Assembly: GCF_002093975.1 (NCBI RefSeq) | Contig: NZ_KZ084327.1 | Location: 62,001 to 126,000 of the forward strand | Reading direction: 5' to 3' | Length of the DNA: 64,000 nt | Origin: Thermoactinospora rubra | Lineage (GTDB): Bacteria; Actinomycetota; Actinomycetes; Streptosporangiales; Streptosporangiaceae | Shown: in pieces, positions 34,586-44,067 of the stretch | Numbering within the stretch: the stretch's first letter is position 1 | How the letters are laid out: each line of letters starts with the position of its first letter | Notes under the pieces: model-generated | Seen by the model: the letters and a program-made list of their open reading frames with translations, nothing else | Told to the model about the DNA's origin: nothing | Database searches by the model: none | Program-made: the position numbers and the translations under genes

Positions 34586-35529
34586 GGCGCCCGGGGACGG
34601 CGCGGCGGAGGGCAGCAGGTCGCCGGGCAGGGCACCGGCTCCGGCTCCTCCATCAGCTCCCGCACCATGCGCACGAACCGCGGGTGCGTGCCCACCGTGC
34701 CGGCGCGCTCCAGCGGCAGGCCCAGCTCGGCGGCCAGCTGCCGCGCCTCCACGTCGAGGTCGTAGACGACCTCCATGTGGTCGGACACGAAGCCGATCGG
34801 CACGAGCACGACGGGCTGGGACAGCTTGGCCAGGTGGTCGAGCACGTCGGGCTCCAGCCAGGGCACCTCCGGCGGCCCGCTGCGCGACTGCCACACCAGG
34901 TCCCACGGGCCCTCATAGCCCAGCGCCTGGCACACCAGCGCCGCCGAGCGCCGCAGCTGCGCCTCATACAGCCCGCCCGCCGGCCCCGCCGTACGCGCCA
35001 TGCTGACGGGGATGCTGTGCGCGGTGAAGACCAGCCGCGCGTCGGCGCGCCCGAGCCGGTCCAGCGCCTCCCGCACCCGGTCGGCCATGGCCGCCACGAA
35101 CCCCGGATGGTCCCCGAAGTGCCGCATCTTGACCAGCTCCGGCCCGCCCTCGAAGCCGATGCGCGCGATGTCCTCGTAGTACTGCCGGCAGCTCGAATAC
35201 CCCGCGAAGCCGGAGGTGGCGAAGACCGCCGCCTTGCGCACCCCGTCGGCGGCCATCCGGCGGACGGTGTCCTCGCCGAACGGGTGCCAGTTGCGGTTCC
35301 CCCAGTAGACCGGCACGTCCACGACCTCGCGAAGCGCCGCCACCAGCTCGCGGTTCTGCCGGTTGATCGGGCTGACGCCGCCGAACCTCTGGTAGTGCTC
35401 GGCCACCTCCAGCAGCCGCTCGCGCGGCACGCCCCGGCCGCGCACCACGTTCTCCAGGAACGGCATGACGTCGTCGGGCCCTTCCGGGCCGCCGAAGGAC
35501 AGGACCAGCAGCGCGTCGTAGCTTCCCAC
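34576..35529 (-). CDS. hemH: Ferrochelatase (coproporphyrin ferrochelatase CpfC type)
   Basis: A 317-residue ferrochelatase that inserts iron into a porphyrin; in actinobacteria the substrate is coproporphyrin III (enzyme also called CpfC). The start region [19 protein letters not shown] is typical, and TAHSIPVS holds the metal-site His. The Cys in [11 protein letters not shown] and the C-terminal cluster CPATCC match the four-Cys [2Fe-2S] site described for mycobacterial ferrochelatase. GTG 35529 gives the standard N-terminus VGSYDALL. It overlaps the transglycosylase gene by 10 bp at the 3' end and is divergent from an S9 peptidase. Confidence 0.92.
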   Translation of the reverse strand: MGSYDALLVLSFGGPEGPDDVMPFLENVVRGRGVPRERLLEVAEHYQRFGGVSPINRQNRELVAALREVVDVPVYWGNRNWHPFGEDTVRRMAADGVRKAAVFATSGFAGYSSCRQYYEDIARIGFEGGPELVKMRHFGDHPGFVAAMADRVREALDRLGRADARLVFTAHSIPVSMARTAGPAGGLYEAQLRRSAALVCQALGYEGPWDLVWQSRSGPPEVPWLEPDVLDHLAKLSQPVVLVPIGFVSDHMEVVYDLDVEARQLAAELGLPLERAGTVGTHPRFVRMVRELMEEPEPVPCPATCCPPPRRPRAPQA

Positions 35530-35567
35530 GGCGACAACCTTATGCGCTGGCCGGTAGGTTCGATCAG

Positions 35568-37553
35568 GTGAGCGCATTCAAGGACATTCGTGAGTATGTA
35601 GCCATTCCCCGCCTCACTTCGCTGCGGCTGTCGCCCGACGGCACCCGGCTGGTGGGCGTCGTGCAGTCCCTCAACCCGGACGGCAAGTCCTACGGCACCG
35701 CCCTGTGGGCCATTCCCGCCGACGACTCGGCCGGCCGCGCGCCGTACCGGCTGACCAGGTCCGCCAAGGGGGAGGCCAGCGCGGAGTTCACCGGCTCGGG
35801 GGACGTGCTGTTCACCTCGCGACGTCCCGACCCGACGGTGAAGGACTCCGACGACGAGGTCCCCGCGCTCTGGCAGCTGCCCCACACCGGCGGCGAGTCC
35901 CGCCAGGTGGCCGCCCGCCCGGGCGGCATCGGCGCGGTCCGCGCGGCGGGCGAGACGGTCGTGTTCGCCTCCGAGGTGCTGGACGGCGAGGAGTCCGCCG
36001 AGGAGGAGCGCCGCAAGGCCCGCAAGGACGCCGGGATCAGCGCGATCCTCCACGAGGGCTACCCGGTCCGGTTCTGGGACCACGACCTGGGCCCCGGGCG
36101 GCCGCGCCTGTTCGCCGGACGGCTGGGCGAGGACCGGCTGGAGGACGTGCGCGACCTGACCCCCGACTCCGGCGAGGCGCTGCGCGAGACCTCCTTCGAG
36201 CTGACGCCCGACGGCTCCACCGTGGTGACCGGCTGGCGCGTGTACCTGCCGCTGGGCGAGAACCGCTCCCAGATCGTGGCGATCGACGTGGCCACCGGCG
36301 AGCGGCGCACGGTGTTCGCCGACGACGGCTTCGACTTCTACGGGCCGAAGGTCTCGCCGGACGGCACGAAGGTCGCCTGCGTCCGCGAGCGCGTGACCGC
36401 CGTGGACGTGTCGGCCCGCATGGAGCTGTGGATCGGCGACCTGGCCACCGGCGAGGGCGCCGCCTACGCCCCCGACCTGTTCCCCTCGGCCATCGAGTGG
36501 GCCGCCGACTCCTCGGCCGTCTTCATCGCCGCCGACCACCGGGGCCGCCGCCCGGTCTTCCGCGTGCCGCTGGAGGGCGAGGTGACCCGCGTGACCCGGG
36601 ACGACGGCGCCTACCTCGAGCTCAACCGCTCGGCCGACGGCCGCTACCTCTACGCGCTGCGCAGCGCGGTCGACTCGCCCGCCGTGCCGGTCCGCGTCGA
36701 GCCGGCCACCGGCGAGCTGCTGCGCCTGCCCTCGCCCGCGCCCGAGCCGGCGCTGCCCGGCCGCCTCACCGAGGTCACCGCCACCGCCGACGACGGCCAG
36801 GAGATCCGCGGCTGGCTCGTGCTGCCGAAGGACGCCTCGGCCGACGACCCGGCGCCGTTTCTGCTGTGGATCCACGGCGGCCCCATCGCCTCCTGGAACG
36901 ACTGGTCCTGGCGCTGGAACCCGTGGATCATGGCGGAGCACGGCTACGCCGTCCTCCTCCCCGACCCGTGCCTGTCCACCGGGTACGGCCAGCACATGAT
37001 CGACCGCGGCTGGGCCAACTGGGGCCCGCGCACCATGGCCGACCTCGACGCGATCGTGGACGCGGCGCTGGCCAGGCCGGAGGTCGACAGCGAGCGCATC
37101 GCCGCGATGGGCGGCTCCTACGGCGGCTACATGGCCAACTGGGTCGCCGGGCACACCGACCGCTACAAGGCGATCGTCACCCACGCCTCGCTGTGGGCGC
37201 TGGACCAGTTCGGCGGCACGACCGACGGGGCCAACTACTGGCAGCGCGAGCTCGGCGCGCCCGGCTCGGAGCTGCAGCGTCAGCTGTCCCCGCACGTGTC
37301 GCTCGACAAGATCACCACGCCGATGCTGGTCATCCACGGCGACAAGGACTACCGGGTGCCGATCGGCGAGGCCCTGCGCCTGTGGTGGGACCTCCAGCGC
37401 ACCGGCAAGGAGGCCAAGTTCCTGTACTTCCCCGACGAGAACCACTGGATCCTCAAGCCGGGCAACATCGTGGCGTGGTACGAGACGATCCTCGCCTTCC
37501 TCGGCCACCACGTGCTCGGCCAGGAGTGGAAGCGTCCGGACTGCGTTGCATGA
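35568..37553 (+). CDS. S9-family peptidase (prolyl oligopeptidase/acylaminoacyl peptidase type)
   Basis: A 661-residue serine peptidase. Residues 1-390 form a beta-propeller with WD-like TolB repeats ([26 protein letters not shown]). The C-terminal alpha/beta hydrolase domain has FLLWIHGGP, the nucleophile elbow [11 protein letters not shown], the acid region [11 protein letters not shown] and the His in [10 protein letters not shown]. No signal peptide, so it likely degrades peptides in the cytoplasm. GTG 35568 is 38 bp from the divergent ferrochelatase start. The stop overlaps the phosphatase ATG. Confidence 0.93.
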   Translation: MSAFKDIREYVAIPRLTSLRLSPDGTRLVGVVQSLNPDGKSYGTALWAIPADDSAGRAPYRLTRSAKGEASAEFTGSGDVLFTSRRPDPTVKDSDDEVPALWQLPHTGGESRQVAARPGGIGAVRAAGETVVFASEVLDGEESAEEERRKARKDAGISAILHEGYPVRFWDHDLGPGRPRLFAGRLGEDRLEDVRDLTPDSGEALRETSFELTPDGSTVVTGWRVYLPLGENRSQIVAIDVATGERRTVFADDGFDFYGPKVSPDGTKVACVRERVTAVDVSARMELWIGDLATGEGAAYAPDLFPSAIEWAADSSAVFIAADHRGRRPVFRVPLEGEVTRVTRDDGAYLELNRSADGRYLYALRSAVDSPAVPVRVEPATGELLRLPSPAPEPALPGRLTEVTATADDGQEIRGWLVLPKDASADDPAPFLLWIHGGPIASWNDWSWRWNPWIMAEHGYAVLLPDPCLSTGYGQHMIDRGWANWGPRTMADLDAIVDAALARPEVDSERIAAMGGSYGGYMANWVAGHTDRYKAIVTHASLWALDQFGGTTDGANYWQRELGAPGSELQRQLSPHVSLDKITTPMLVIHGDKDYRVPIGEALRLWWDLQRTGKEAKFLYFPDENHWILKPGNIVAWYETILAFLGHHVLGQEWKRPDCVA

Positions 37554-38338
37554 ACTATCTGGCACTCGCTGAGGAGATAGCGCGCGAGGCGGGCGAGATG
37601 CTCCTCGCCAAGCGCCCCGCGCGGCCCGACGTCGTGGCCACCAAGTCCAGCCCCACCGACGTGGTCACCGCGCTGGACGAGGAGGCCGAGCGGCTCATCC
37701 GCTCGCGCATCCCGGAGGGGCACGCCGTGCTGGGGGAGGAGGGCGGCGGCACCGGCTCGGGCGCCGTCCGCTGGATCGTCGACCCCATCGACGGGACCGT
37801 GAACTTCCTGTACGGCCTGCCGGAATGGGCGGTGTCCATCGCCGTGGAGGTCGACGGCCGGATCGTCGCGGGCGTCGTCAACGTCGTGCCGCGCGGGGAG
37901 GTCTTCACCGCCACGCTCGGCGGCGGCGCCTGGCTGGCCGGGGAGGGCGCGCCCAGGGAACGGCTGCGCTGCAACACGGGCGTGCCGCTGGAGCGGGCGC
38001 TGGTGGCCACGGGGTTCGGCTACGCGGCCGGGCGGCGCGCGGTCCAGGCCGAGGTGGTCGCCCATGTGCTGCCGAGGGTGCGCGACATCCGCCGCGGCGG
38101 CTCGTGCGCGGTCGACCTGTGCTCGGTGGCCTCCGGCCGGGTCGACGCCTACTACGAGCGCGGCACCAACCCGTGGGACTACGGCGCGGGCGGGCTGATC
38201 GCCGCCGAGGCGGGCGCCCGGTTCGGCGGCCTGCACGGCAGGGCGGCCGGCCCGTCGATGGTGCTGTGCGCGGCTCCGGGGCTGTTCGAGGAGCTGCACA
38301 ACCTGCTGGCGCCGCTGGACCCCGAGCGCGACGCCTGA
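37550..38338 (+). CDS. Inositol monophosphatase family protein
   Basis: A 262-residue Mg-dependent sugar phosphatase. Motifs: VLGEEGGG (metal Glu), WIVDPIDGTVNFLYGLP (the DPIDGT signature) and GTNPWDYGAG (catalytic and metal Asp). The family removes phosphate from myo-inositol 1-phosphate, histidinol phosphate or related compounds; the substrate cannot be told from motifs. It overlaps the S9 peptidase by 4 bp, and a strong hairpin terminator follows 37 bp after the stop. Confidence 0.92.
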   Translation: MNYLALAEEIAREAGEMLLAKRPARPDVVATKSSPTDVVTALDEEAERLIRSRIPEGHAVLGEEGGGTGSGAVRWIVDPIDGTVNFLYGLPEWAVSIAVEVDGRIVAGVVNVVPRGEVFTATLGGGAWLAGEGAPRERLRCNTGVPLERALVATGFGYAAGRRAVQAEVVAHVLPRVRDIRRGGSCAVDLCSVASGRVDAYYERGTNPWDYGAGGLIAAEAGARFGGLHGRAAGPSMVLCAAPGLFEELHNLLAPLDPERDA

Positions 38339-38375
38339 GGCGGGCGCACGACGCTCGGGGTGAGCGAGCGCACGA

Positions 38376-38411
38376 GGAAAGCCGCCCGCGGCGGTCCGCG
38401 GGCGGCTTTCC
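38376..38411 (+). terminator. Intrinsic-type terminator hairpin
   Basis: A perfect 16-bp stem (GGAAAGCCGCCCGCGG with its complement at 38396-38411) closed by a CGGT loop. The T tract after it is weak, as is usual in high-GC actinomycetes. It ends the S9 peptidase-phosphatase operon and may also stop the small gene on the other strand. Confidence 0.85.
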
Positions 38412-38487
38412 GTGACTTTCCTTGGCTTTCCGTGCCTTCCGGAGGGGTTCGGAAAGGGGGTGTCAGAAGGGCTTCACACGCTGCCCC

Positions 38488-38658
38488 TCACGAGCAGCGC
38501 GACAGGGGGATGCCGTGATCGTCGGCCAGGCGGCGCAGGTCCTCGATCTCGGCGGTGAGGGTCTCGGCGAGGTAGTCGTCACCGGCCGACCTCGCCTCGC
38601 GAAGGCCCTTGTATGCCTGGTCGAGGCGGTGTTCGATCGTGGTCGTGAACTCGCCCAT
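38488..38658 (-). CDS. Small helical protein, conserved actinobacterial type
   Basis: A 56-residue protein, MGEFTTTIEHRLDQAYKGLR followed by an acidic helical stretch (TLTAEIEDLRRLADDHGI) and ending with a Cys. AAGGTGAG lies directly before the ATG at 38658, a strong ribosome binding site. Two amphipathic helices are likely. I recall similar unnamed small proteins in related actinomycetes, but no function. It is transcribed away from the OmpR-type regulator gene. Confidence 0.72.
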   Translation of the reverse strand: MGEFTTTIEHRLDQAYKGLREARSAGDDYLAETLTAEIEDLRRLADDHGIPLSRCS

Positions 38659-38859
38659 CTCACCTTCTCTCAGGGGTTCGCAAACACGGGGGTGGGTGTT
38701 CGGCTGGTCTACCCACGGGCGTGCCGTGCTGAAACATCCGAATTCGTGTGCCGTCGGTGCCGTCGGCCGCCTTCGCGGCGCACGTGACCCGCGCCCATGA
38801 CTTACCGTGCGCTTATCGGCGCTGCGGCGACAATGAGTAACCTGACGTGAGGAGTTGTT

Positions 38860-39513
38860 GTGCGGGTTTTGGTGGTCGAGGACGAGCGGGTGCTCGCCGA
38901 CGCGATCGCGACGGGTCTGCGCCGCGAGGCCATGGCCGTCGACGTCGCCTACGACGGCGCGGCCGCGCTGGAGAAGCTCTCTTACATCGACTACGACGTC
39001 GTCGTGCTGGACCGCGACCTGCCGGTCGTGCACGGCGACGAGGTGGCGCGCAAGATGGTCGAGCAGCGCTCGGCCACGCGCATCCTCATGCTGACCGCCG
39101 CGGGCGACGTCGACGACAAGGTCGAGGGGCTGGGCCTGGGCGCCGACGACTACCTGGCCAAGCCGTTCGTCTTCATCGAGCTGGTCGCGCGGGTGCGGGC
39201 GCTGGGCCGCCGCTCGGCGCCGCCGCTGCCGCCCGTGCTGGAGCGCGCGGGCATCCGGCTGGACCCCGGCAAGCGGCTGGTCGAGCGCGACGGCCGGGAG
39301 ATCGTGCTCACCAAGAAGGAGTTCGCGGTCCTGGAGGAGCTGATGCGCGCCGAGGGCGCCGTCGTCAGCCAGGAGGACCTGCTGGACAAGGCGTGGGACG
39401 AGAACATCGACCCGTTCACCAACGTGGTGCGGGTGACCATGATGACGCTGCGGAAGAAGCTGGGTGAGCCCCAGGTGATCGAGACGGTGCCCGGGGTGGG
39501 GTACAAGCTGTGA
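38860..39513 (+). CDS. Response regulator, OmpR family
   Basis: A 217-residue regulator. The receiver domain has VEDER (acidic pair), the phosphoacceptor Asp51 in VVVLDRDLP, Thr in LMLTAAG and Lys in DDYLAKPF. The C-terminal winged helix starts near 125 (ERAGIRLDPGKRLVERDGREI) with the recognition-helix region DPFTNVVRVTMMTLRKKLG and the wing IETVPGVGYKL. GAGGAG precedes GTG 38860. The partner kinase overlaps its stop. Organisation resembles CseB/PhoP-like pairs, but the regulon is unknown. Confidence 0.94.
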   Translation: MRVLVVEDERVLADAIATGLRREAMAVDVAYDGAAALEKLSYIDYDVVVLDRDLPVVHGDEVARKMVEQRSATRILMLTAAGDVDDKVEGLGLGADDYLAKPFVFIELVARVRALGRRSAPPLPPVLERAGIRLDPGKRLVERDGREIVLTKKEFAVLEELMRAEGAVVSQEDLLDKAWDENIDPFTNVVRVTMMTLRKKLGEPQVIETVPGVGYKL

Positions 39514-40805
39514 GCGAGCGGCCCACCCACCCGATGATCAGCCCGCACTCGGAGCGGGCGGCGCGCAGGGGCCAGCCCCCGCCGCCCAGCGGGCCGCCCG
39601 TGTGGGACGGGCCGCCGCCGCCCGGCGCGGCGCCCCTCGACCGCTCCCCCACGGAGTGGATCAAGGATCTGCCGGGGAAGGTCAGCATCCGCTGGCGCCT
39701 CACGCTCACCTACGGCGCGCTGTTCTTCGCGGCGGCCAGCGTGCTGCTGTTCACGATGTACATGATCGTCGGCAACTCCATCTCCACGTCGTGGCCGCCC
39801 ATCGATTTCCGCAACCTCGGCGTCGACGACCTGGAGAACGCCCGCCTGCAGGTGCAATGGCGCGCCCTGGAGAAGATCACGATCCAGAACGCGCGTGAGG
39901 ACCTGCTGCACAGCTCGATCATGGCGCTGATCGGGGTCGGCATCTTCGCGCTCATCCTCGGCTACCTCGTCGCCGACCGCGCCCTGCGGCCCGTCGCCAA
40001 GATGACCGCCACCGCGCGCAAGCTCTCCGAGAGCACCCTCGCCCACCAGCGCATCGACCTGCAGGGCCCCCAGGACGAGCTCAAGGAGCTGGCCGACACC
40101 TTCGACGCCATGCTCACCCGCCTCAACATCGCCTTCGACTCCCAGCGCCGCTTCGTCGACAACGCCTCCCACGAGCTGCGCACCCCGCTGACCATCAACA
40201 GGACGGTCCTGGAGATCGCCCTGTCGGACCCCCAGGCGTCGGAGGACCTCAAGGCGCTGGGCCGTACCCTCCTGGAGGTCAACGCCCGCAACGAGAAGCT
40301 CATCGAGGGCCTGCTGCTGCTGGCCAGGAGCGAGCGGGAGCTGGCCGTGCGCAAGCCCGTGGACGTCATGGACGTGACACGGACCGCCGTGGAGCAGCTG
40401 GCCCCCTTCGCCGAGGAGCACGGGGTGACCGTGACGACCGACCTCGCGCCCGCCCCCGCGCAGGGCGACCCCGTGCTGCTGGAGCGTTCCGTCGCCAACC
40501 TGGTGGAGAACGCCATCAAGTACAACCTTCCCGAAGCCGGAAAAGTCTGGGTCAGGACGGGAATGTCGGAGGGGGCGCTGGTTGTTCAGGTGGCCAACAC
40601 CGGGCCACATGTCCCGGCGTACGAGGTCAACAGCCTGTTCGAGCCGTTCCGGAGGCTCCACGCCGACCGCGTGGACTCCGCCAAGGGCGCGGGTCTCGGG
40701 CTGTCGATCGTCCGAGCGGTGGTGCAGGCCCATCACGGCAACGTGACGGCCGTGCCGCGCGAGGGGGGCGGACTCGTCGTCACCATTCGACTGCCTGGTC
40801 GCTGA
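39510..40805 (+). CDS. Sensor histidine kinase (HAMP-HisKA-HATPase)
   Basis: A 431-residue membrane kinase. A Pro-rich cytoplasmic tail (1-50) precedes helix one (LTYGALFFAAASVLLFTMYMI, about 65-86), an external sensor loop of about 50 residues and helix two (SIMALIGVGIFALILGYLVA). A HAMP domain follows (RALRPVAKMTATARKLSES), then HisKA with His221 in NASHELRTPL, and HATPase_c with NLVENAIKYN and GAGLGLSIV. It overlaps the regulator by 4 bp, so they form a pair. Confidence 0.94.
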   Translation: MSERPTHPMISPHSERAARRGQPPPPSGPPVWDGPPPPGAAPLDRSPTEWIKDLPGKVSIRWRLTLTYGALFFAAASVLLFTMYMIVGNSISTSWPPIDFRNLGVDDLENARLQVQWRALEKITIQNAREDLLHSSIMALIGVGIFALILGYLVADRALRPVAKMTATARKLSESTLAHQRIDLQGPQDELKELADTFDAMLTRLNIAFDSQRRFVDNASHELRTPLTINRTVLEIALSDPQASEDLKALGRTLLEVNARNEKLIEGLLLLARSERELAVRKPVDVMDVTRTAVEQLAPFAEEHGVTVTTDLAPAPAQGDPVLLERSVANLVENAIKYNLPEAGKVWVRTGMSEGALVVQVANTGPHVPAYEVNSLFEPFRRLHADRVDSAKGAGLGLSIVRAVVQAHHGNVTAVPREGGGLVVTIRLPGR

Positions 40806-41087
40806 TCCGGCGTGTTGATCGGGCGCGGAAGTCTCACCGTCGCCGTACATGTGGTTGGATGTGCCGTCGAACACGGTGGTGCATGACGCCAAAGCTGTGG
40901 TTTTCGCCATATTTGGCTAACCAACGCTTCCGGCAGAAGGCCCTGGCGTGTAGGGAGGTTCGGCGACCGTCCCGGCGGGGTACCGATTGCAGAATCTCCC
41001 AGACGGAACGGGCACAAGAAAGGCCTCTCGGACGTTACACGACGCGCGAACGGCGCGCAGACATATGAGGGGGATGGAGTAAGCACG

Positions 41088-41387
41088 ATGGCAACCGACT
41101 ACGACAGCCCGCGCAAGACGGACGACGACCTGGGGGAGGACTCTCTCCAGGAGCTCCAGGCGCGGCGCACCGACAAGTCCTCCGGCAGCATCGACATCGA
41201 CGAGACCGACCTGGCCGAGTCGCTGGAGCTGCCCGGCGCCGACCTGTCCAACGAGGAGCTCTCGCTGCGGGTCATCCCGCGGCAGGCCGACGAGTTCACC
41301 TGCTCGCGGTGCTTCCTGGTGCACCACCGCAGCCAGCTGGCCTCCGACAAGAACGGCCAGCAGGTCTGCCGGGAGTGCGCCGCCTGA
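41088..41387 (+). CDS. DUF4193 zinc-ribbon protein
   Basis: A 99-residue acidic protein. The N-terminus is charged (DYDSPRKTDDDLGEDSLQEL); the C-terminus has CSRCFLVHHRSQLASDKNG and CRECAA, a four-Cys zinc site. This is DUF4193, nearly universal in actinobacteria and of unknown function. GGAG lies 8 bases before the ATG. The 282 bp upstream contain an AT-rich patch (GCCATATTTGGCTAAC) and probably the promoter, but no other gene. Confidence 0.92.
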   Translation: MATDYDSPRKTDDDLGEDSLQELQARRTDKSSGSIDIDETDLAESLELPGADLSNEELSLRVIPRQADEFTCSRCFLVHHRSQLASDKNGQQVCRECAA

Positions 41388-41436
41388 CCGAGGGGTCCAA
41401 GTCTGGCGACCGCCGCACGAACGGAGGTTTCGCGTC

Positions 41437-42255
41437 GTGTCCACGGAGAAAGACCACCAAGGCTCCACGGAGAAAGACCGCCGAGGCAGGGAGGAGATCG
41501 CCGACCCCGGTAACGAGGTCGGCGAACTCGTCGGCAGGCTCACCCGCCCCGACGACCTGAAGCCGGCCGAGCGGCGCAGGCTGCTCGGCCGGCTTGCCGC
41601 GAGCCTGTCCGGCGGCGCCAAGCGCGCGCGTGCGAGCGGTGTCGGGCGCGGGCGCTGGCTGGCCGACGTCTTCCTCAGCATCGCGCCGCGCATTCCCATC
41701 AGAGATCTCCAGACCCTCTCCGCGCACCATCACGGGCTGACCGGCGAGGCCCTCGCCGACGACCTGGTCCGCACCGCCATGAAGGCGACGATGACCGTCG
41801 GCGCCGTCGGCGGCGCCCTGGCCGCCGCCGAGTTCGCCGCCCCGCCGCTGCTGCTGTCCGCCCCCGCCCAGCTGGTCGCCGAGACGATCGTGGTGGCCGC
41901 CATCGAGGTCAAGCTGCTGGCCGAGCTGCACGAGGTGTACGGCGTGCGCATCGACGGCTCCGGCGCCCAGCGCGCGGCCGCCTTCACCGCCGCCTGGGCC
42001 CGGCAGCGCGGCATCGACCCCCTGGCCCCCGCCGGCGTCACCCTCGCCCTCGGCGCCGCCACCAAGACGGCGCTGCGCAGGCGGCTCATGCGCCTGCTCG
42101 GCCGCCACCTGACCACGCTCGGCCCGTTCCTCACCGGCGCGGTCGCGGGCGGGGCGCTCAACCGCATCGCGACCAAGAAGCTGGCCGACGCGATCCGCGC
42201 GGACCTGCGCGGCAAGCTCCCGCCCGCGCCGGATCGCCGGCAGGTCGGCGCGTGA
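41437..42255 (+). CDS. Hypothetical hydrophobic-core protein, EcsC-like in composition
   Basis: A 272-residue protein. The first 45 residues are charged and include a duplicated phrase (STEKDHQG, STEKDRRG). The middle has two long hydrophobic helices (AVGGALAAAEFAAPPLLLSA and AQLVAETIVVAAIEVKLLAE) and the C-terminus another pair (TLGPFLTGAVAGGALN). The pattern recalls EcsC-domain proteins, but I see no diagnostic motif. GGAGG lies 9 bases before GTG 41437. It may associate with the membrane peripherally. Confidence 0.7.
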   Translation: MSTEKDHQGSTEKDRRGREEIADPGNEVGELVGRLTRPDDLKPAERRRLLGRLAASLSGGAKRARASGVGRGRWLADVFLSIAPRIPIRDLQTLSAHHHGLTGEALADDLVRTAMKATMTVGAVGGALAAAEFAAPPLLLSAPAQLVAETIVVAAIEVKLLAELHEVYGVRIDGSGAQRAAAFTAAWARQRGIDPLAPAGVTLALGAATKTALRRRLMRLLGRHLTTLGPFLTGAVAGGALNRIATKKLADAIRADLRGKLPPAPDRRQVGA

Positions 42256-42362
42256 ACCCCGCGCCGGATCTCCTCGCCTGAACGTCATCGCCGCCGTCCC
42301 GGCCGGGTCCGCTCGTTTTCGCCGCGCGGCGGCCCGGCCCGGACGACTCGGGACCTGCTCGT

Positions 42363-42854
42363 CTAGCGCTCGATGCCGGCTTTGTTCTCCGCGTATGGGT
42401 TGCTCCAGATCTTAATGAGGAAGTTGGGGCTGGCAGGTATGCCGGCGTACATATAGATATGGTCGATGACCCTGCCGTCGTTGGAGGAGTTGACCCACGC
42501 ACGGTGGCAGACCCAGCCGCCGCCGGCGTAGGCCGAATGGGTCCATCTCCGGGTCCGGTGGATGTCCGACGTGCCGTCGGGGTTGTCGTAGAAGTAGATG
42601 AAGTAGAAGTATGGATCCTGCCCGTCCGCCTCGTAGTCGTCGATGCCGATGTGCGCGGTATATGTGGTGGCGCCGGTGAATCGGAGATAGCCCTTGTAGC
42701 GGGCGAAGGTCGTCCAGTCGTGGCGCGGGCTCTCGTCGACGTTGCTGTTACGCGGAGGGCACGAGCCCGCGGACGCCGACGCGGTCCCGGGTGCCGATCC
42801 GGTCAGCAGCGCGGCCCCCATGACGACGGCGAGGACCCCCGTGAGAATCCGCAT
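42363..42854 (-). CDS. Small secreted protein with two cysteines, unknown
   Basis: A 163-residue protein with a clear signal peptide (RILTGVLAVVMGAALLTGSA, cleavage near ASA-S). The mature part of about 135 residues is rich in Tyr, Trp, Phe, Asp and Gly (YFYFIYFYDNPDG; GGGWVCHRAWVNSSNDGRV) and has two Cys that could pair. Codon use is less GC-biased than in neighbours, suggesting transfer. AGAAGGGGGAGA precedes the ATG. Its promoter region carries the same 11-bp-spaced CTATGAC repeats as the MFS operon, linking it to the SARP regulator. No family recognised. Confidence 0.8.
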   Translation of the reverse strand: MRILTGVLAVVMGAALLTGSAPGTASASAGSCPPRNSNVDESPRHDWTTFARYKGYLRFTGATTYTAHIGIDDYEADGQDPYFYFIYFYDNPDGTSDIHRTRRWTHSAYAGGGWVCHRAWVNSSNDGRVIDHIYMYAGIPASPNFLIKIWSNPYAENKAGIER

Positions 42855-42900
42855 GTCTCTCCCCCTTCTCGGTGGCGGATCTTGCCCGATCCAGGGTCGC

Positions 42901-42926
42901 CCAGCGCCGTCATAGCGGTGTCATAG
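42901..42926 (-). promoter_or_regulatory. SARP-type direct repeat operator (secreted-protein gene)
   Basis: GTCATAG occurs at 42909-42915 and 42920-42926, exactly 11 bp apart (CTATGAC on the coding strand). The next 16 bases toward the gene (GGCGCTGGGCGACCCT) match those after the second copy of this site at 48437-48454 in 11 positions. The start codon is 55 bp downstream. Known SARPs bind heptamer direct repeats with 11-bp period just upstream of the -10 box. The box overlaps the last codons of the DUF5937 gene. Confidence 0.65.
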
Positions 42927-43952
42927 CCCGCGTGGGCGCCGGTCTCCGGCGGGTGTGCCGTCCGTAGTGCCCGCCAGCAGGGCCGCGCCCAAGGGGGTGA
43001 TGGTGTGCATGACGTGGGCGCCCATCCTGCGGCTGACGATCAGGCCCGCCTCGCGCAGCACCTGGATGTGCTGGCTCACGCCGGAGGCGTGGATCCCCTG
43101 GCGCCGGGCCAGTTCGCCGGTCGTGGCCCCCTCGACGGTGGCACGGAGGATGGCGGCGCGGGTGGGTCCGAGCAACCGGGCGACGGGGGCGGGGGAAGCC
43201 GGGGCCTGTTTCGGTACGGCCAGCGGGCGATCCCGCCGGATCGGGTAGACCAGCACCTGCGGCAGCTCGGGATCCGCCAGCGGCACGGGCGCCCCCACGC
43301 AGAAGTAGGAAGGGATCAGCACCAGCCCCCGCCCGCCGAGATGCACGTCCCGGTCCACCGGATGGTCCATCGACAGCACGGGCGGCTCCCAGCGCATGAT
43401 CGGCCGGAAGGCGGCCAGCATGCCGTCGGCCCCGCCCTCCAGGAACGCGCGTCCGCGTACCGCCCGGTCGGCGTCCACCATGCCCTGGATGTCGGACCAG
43501 TACGGTGCGATGACCGTGCCGAAGTAGGTCAGCAGCCCGTTCCGCAGATCGTGGAAGGCGTCGCGGCGCCCGTCGGCCAGTCCCCAGGCCCATGACGGCG
43601 TGCCCGTCCTGGCCGCCAGCTTGTCCAGCTCCCGGCGGAGCAGCCGCCGCGGCGTACTCAGCACGGCCTCCACACCCGCCTCCAGCCCGGCGGTGCCGTC
43701 GGGAGGGGTGAGGAAGTCGGGAAAGTAGGAGGAGGCGCTGGGGAAGAGCGGCGCCAGAACCCGCCGCACCGTGGCCGTATTGCCCGTCCTGGCCAGGTCG
43801 TGCCGGGTACGGCTGCGCCAGGCGGCGAACGCGCTCCCGCCCCTGCGCCCCGCCAGGCGGTACATGCTCAGCGCGATCTCCCACAGGGGATCCGCCGTCT
43901 TGGCGATCCGCGTCCGGGCAAGGTCCTCGCTCGTGAAATGGATGCGCAACAT
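42921..43952 (-). CDS. DUF5937/ArsR-type winged-helix regulator
   Basis: A 343-residue protein. The N-terminal two-thirds are the DUF5937-like effector region (IHFTSEDLARTRIAKTADPLWEI at the start, a typical opening). The C-terminal 80 residues are an ArsR-like winged helix (LLGPTRAAILRATVEGATTG, then ELARRQGIHASGVSQHIQVL, RREAGLIVSRRMGAHVMHTI-like wing). It lies divergent to the SARP gene with 115 bp between starts and may repress itself or the SARP. Its stop lies inside the SARP-type repeat of the next gene. Confidence 0.85.
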   Translation of the reverse strand: MLRIHFTSEDLARTRIAKTADPLWEIALSMYRLAGRRGGSAFAAWRSRTRHDLARTGNTATVRRVLAPLFPSASSYFPDFLTPPDGTAGLEAGVEAVLSTPRRLLRRELDKLAARTGTPSWAWGLADGRRDAFHDLRNGLLTYFGTVIAPYWSDIQGMVDADRAVRGRAFLEGGADGMLAAFRPIMRWEPPVLSMDHPVDRDVHLGGRGLVLIPSYFCVGAPVPLADPELPQVLVYPIRRDRPLAVPKQAPASPAPVARLLGPTRAAILRATVEGATTGELARRQGIHASGVSQHIQVLREAGLIVSRRMGAHVMHTITPLGAALLAGTTDGTPAGDRRPRGL

Positions 43953-44067
43953 ACGACTTCGCTGCTTGCGTTGGGGATTTCAGCCAGGACTGCAGAGTGT
44001 GGACACCCCGTCACCCCCGTGGCCACGATTATCGGCAAACGGGGTGAAAGACGTAAAGGGCGACCAC

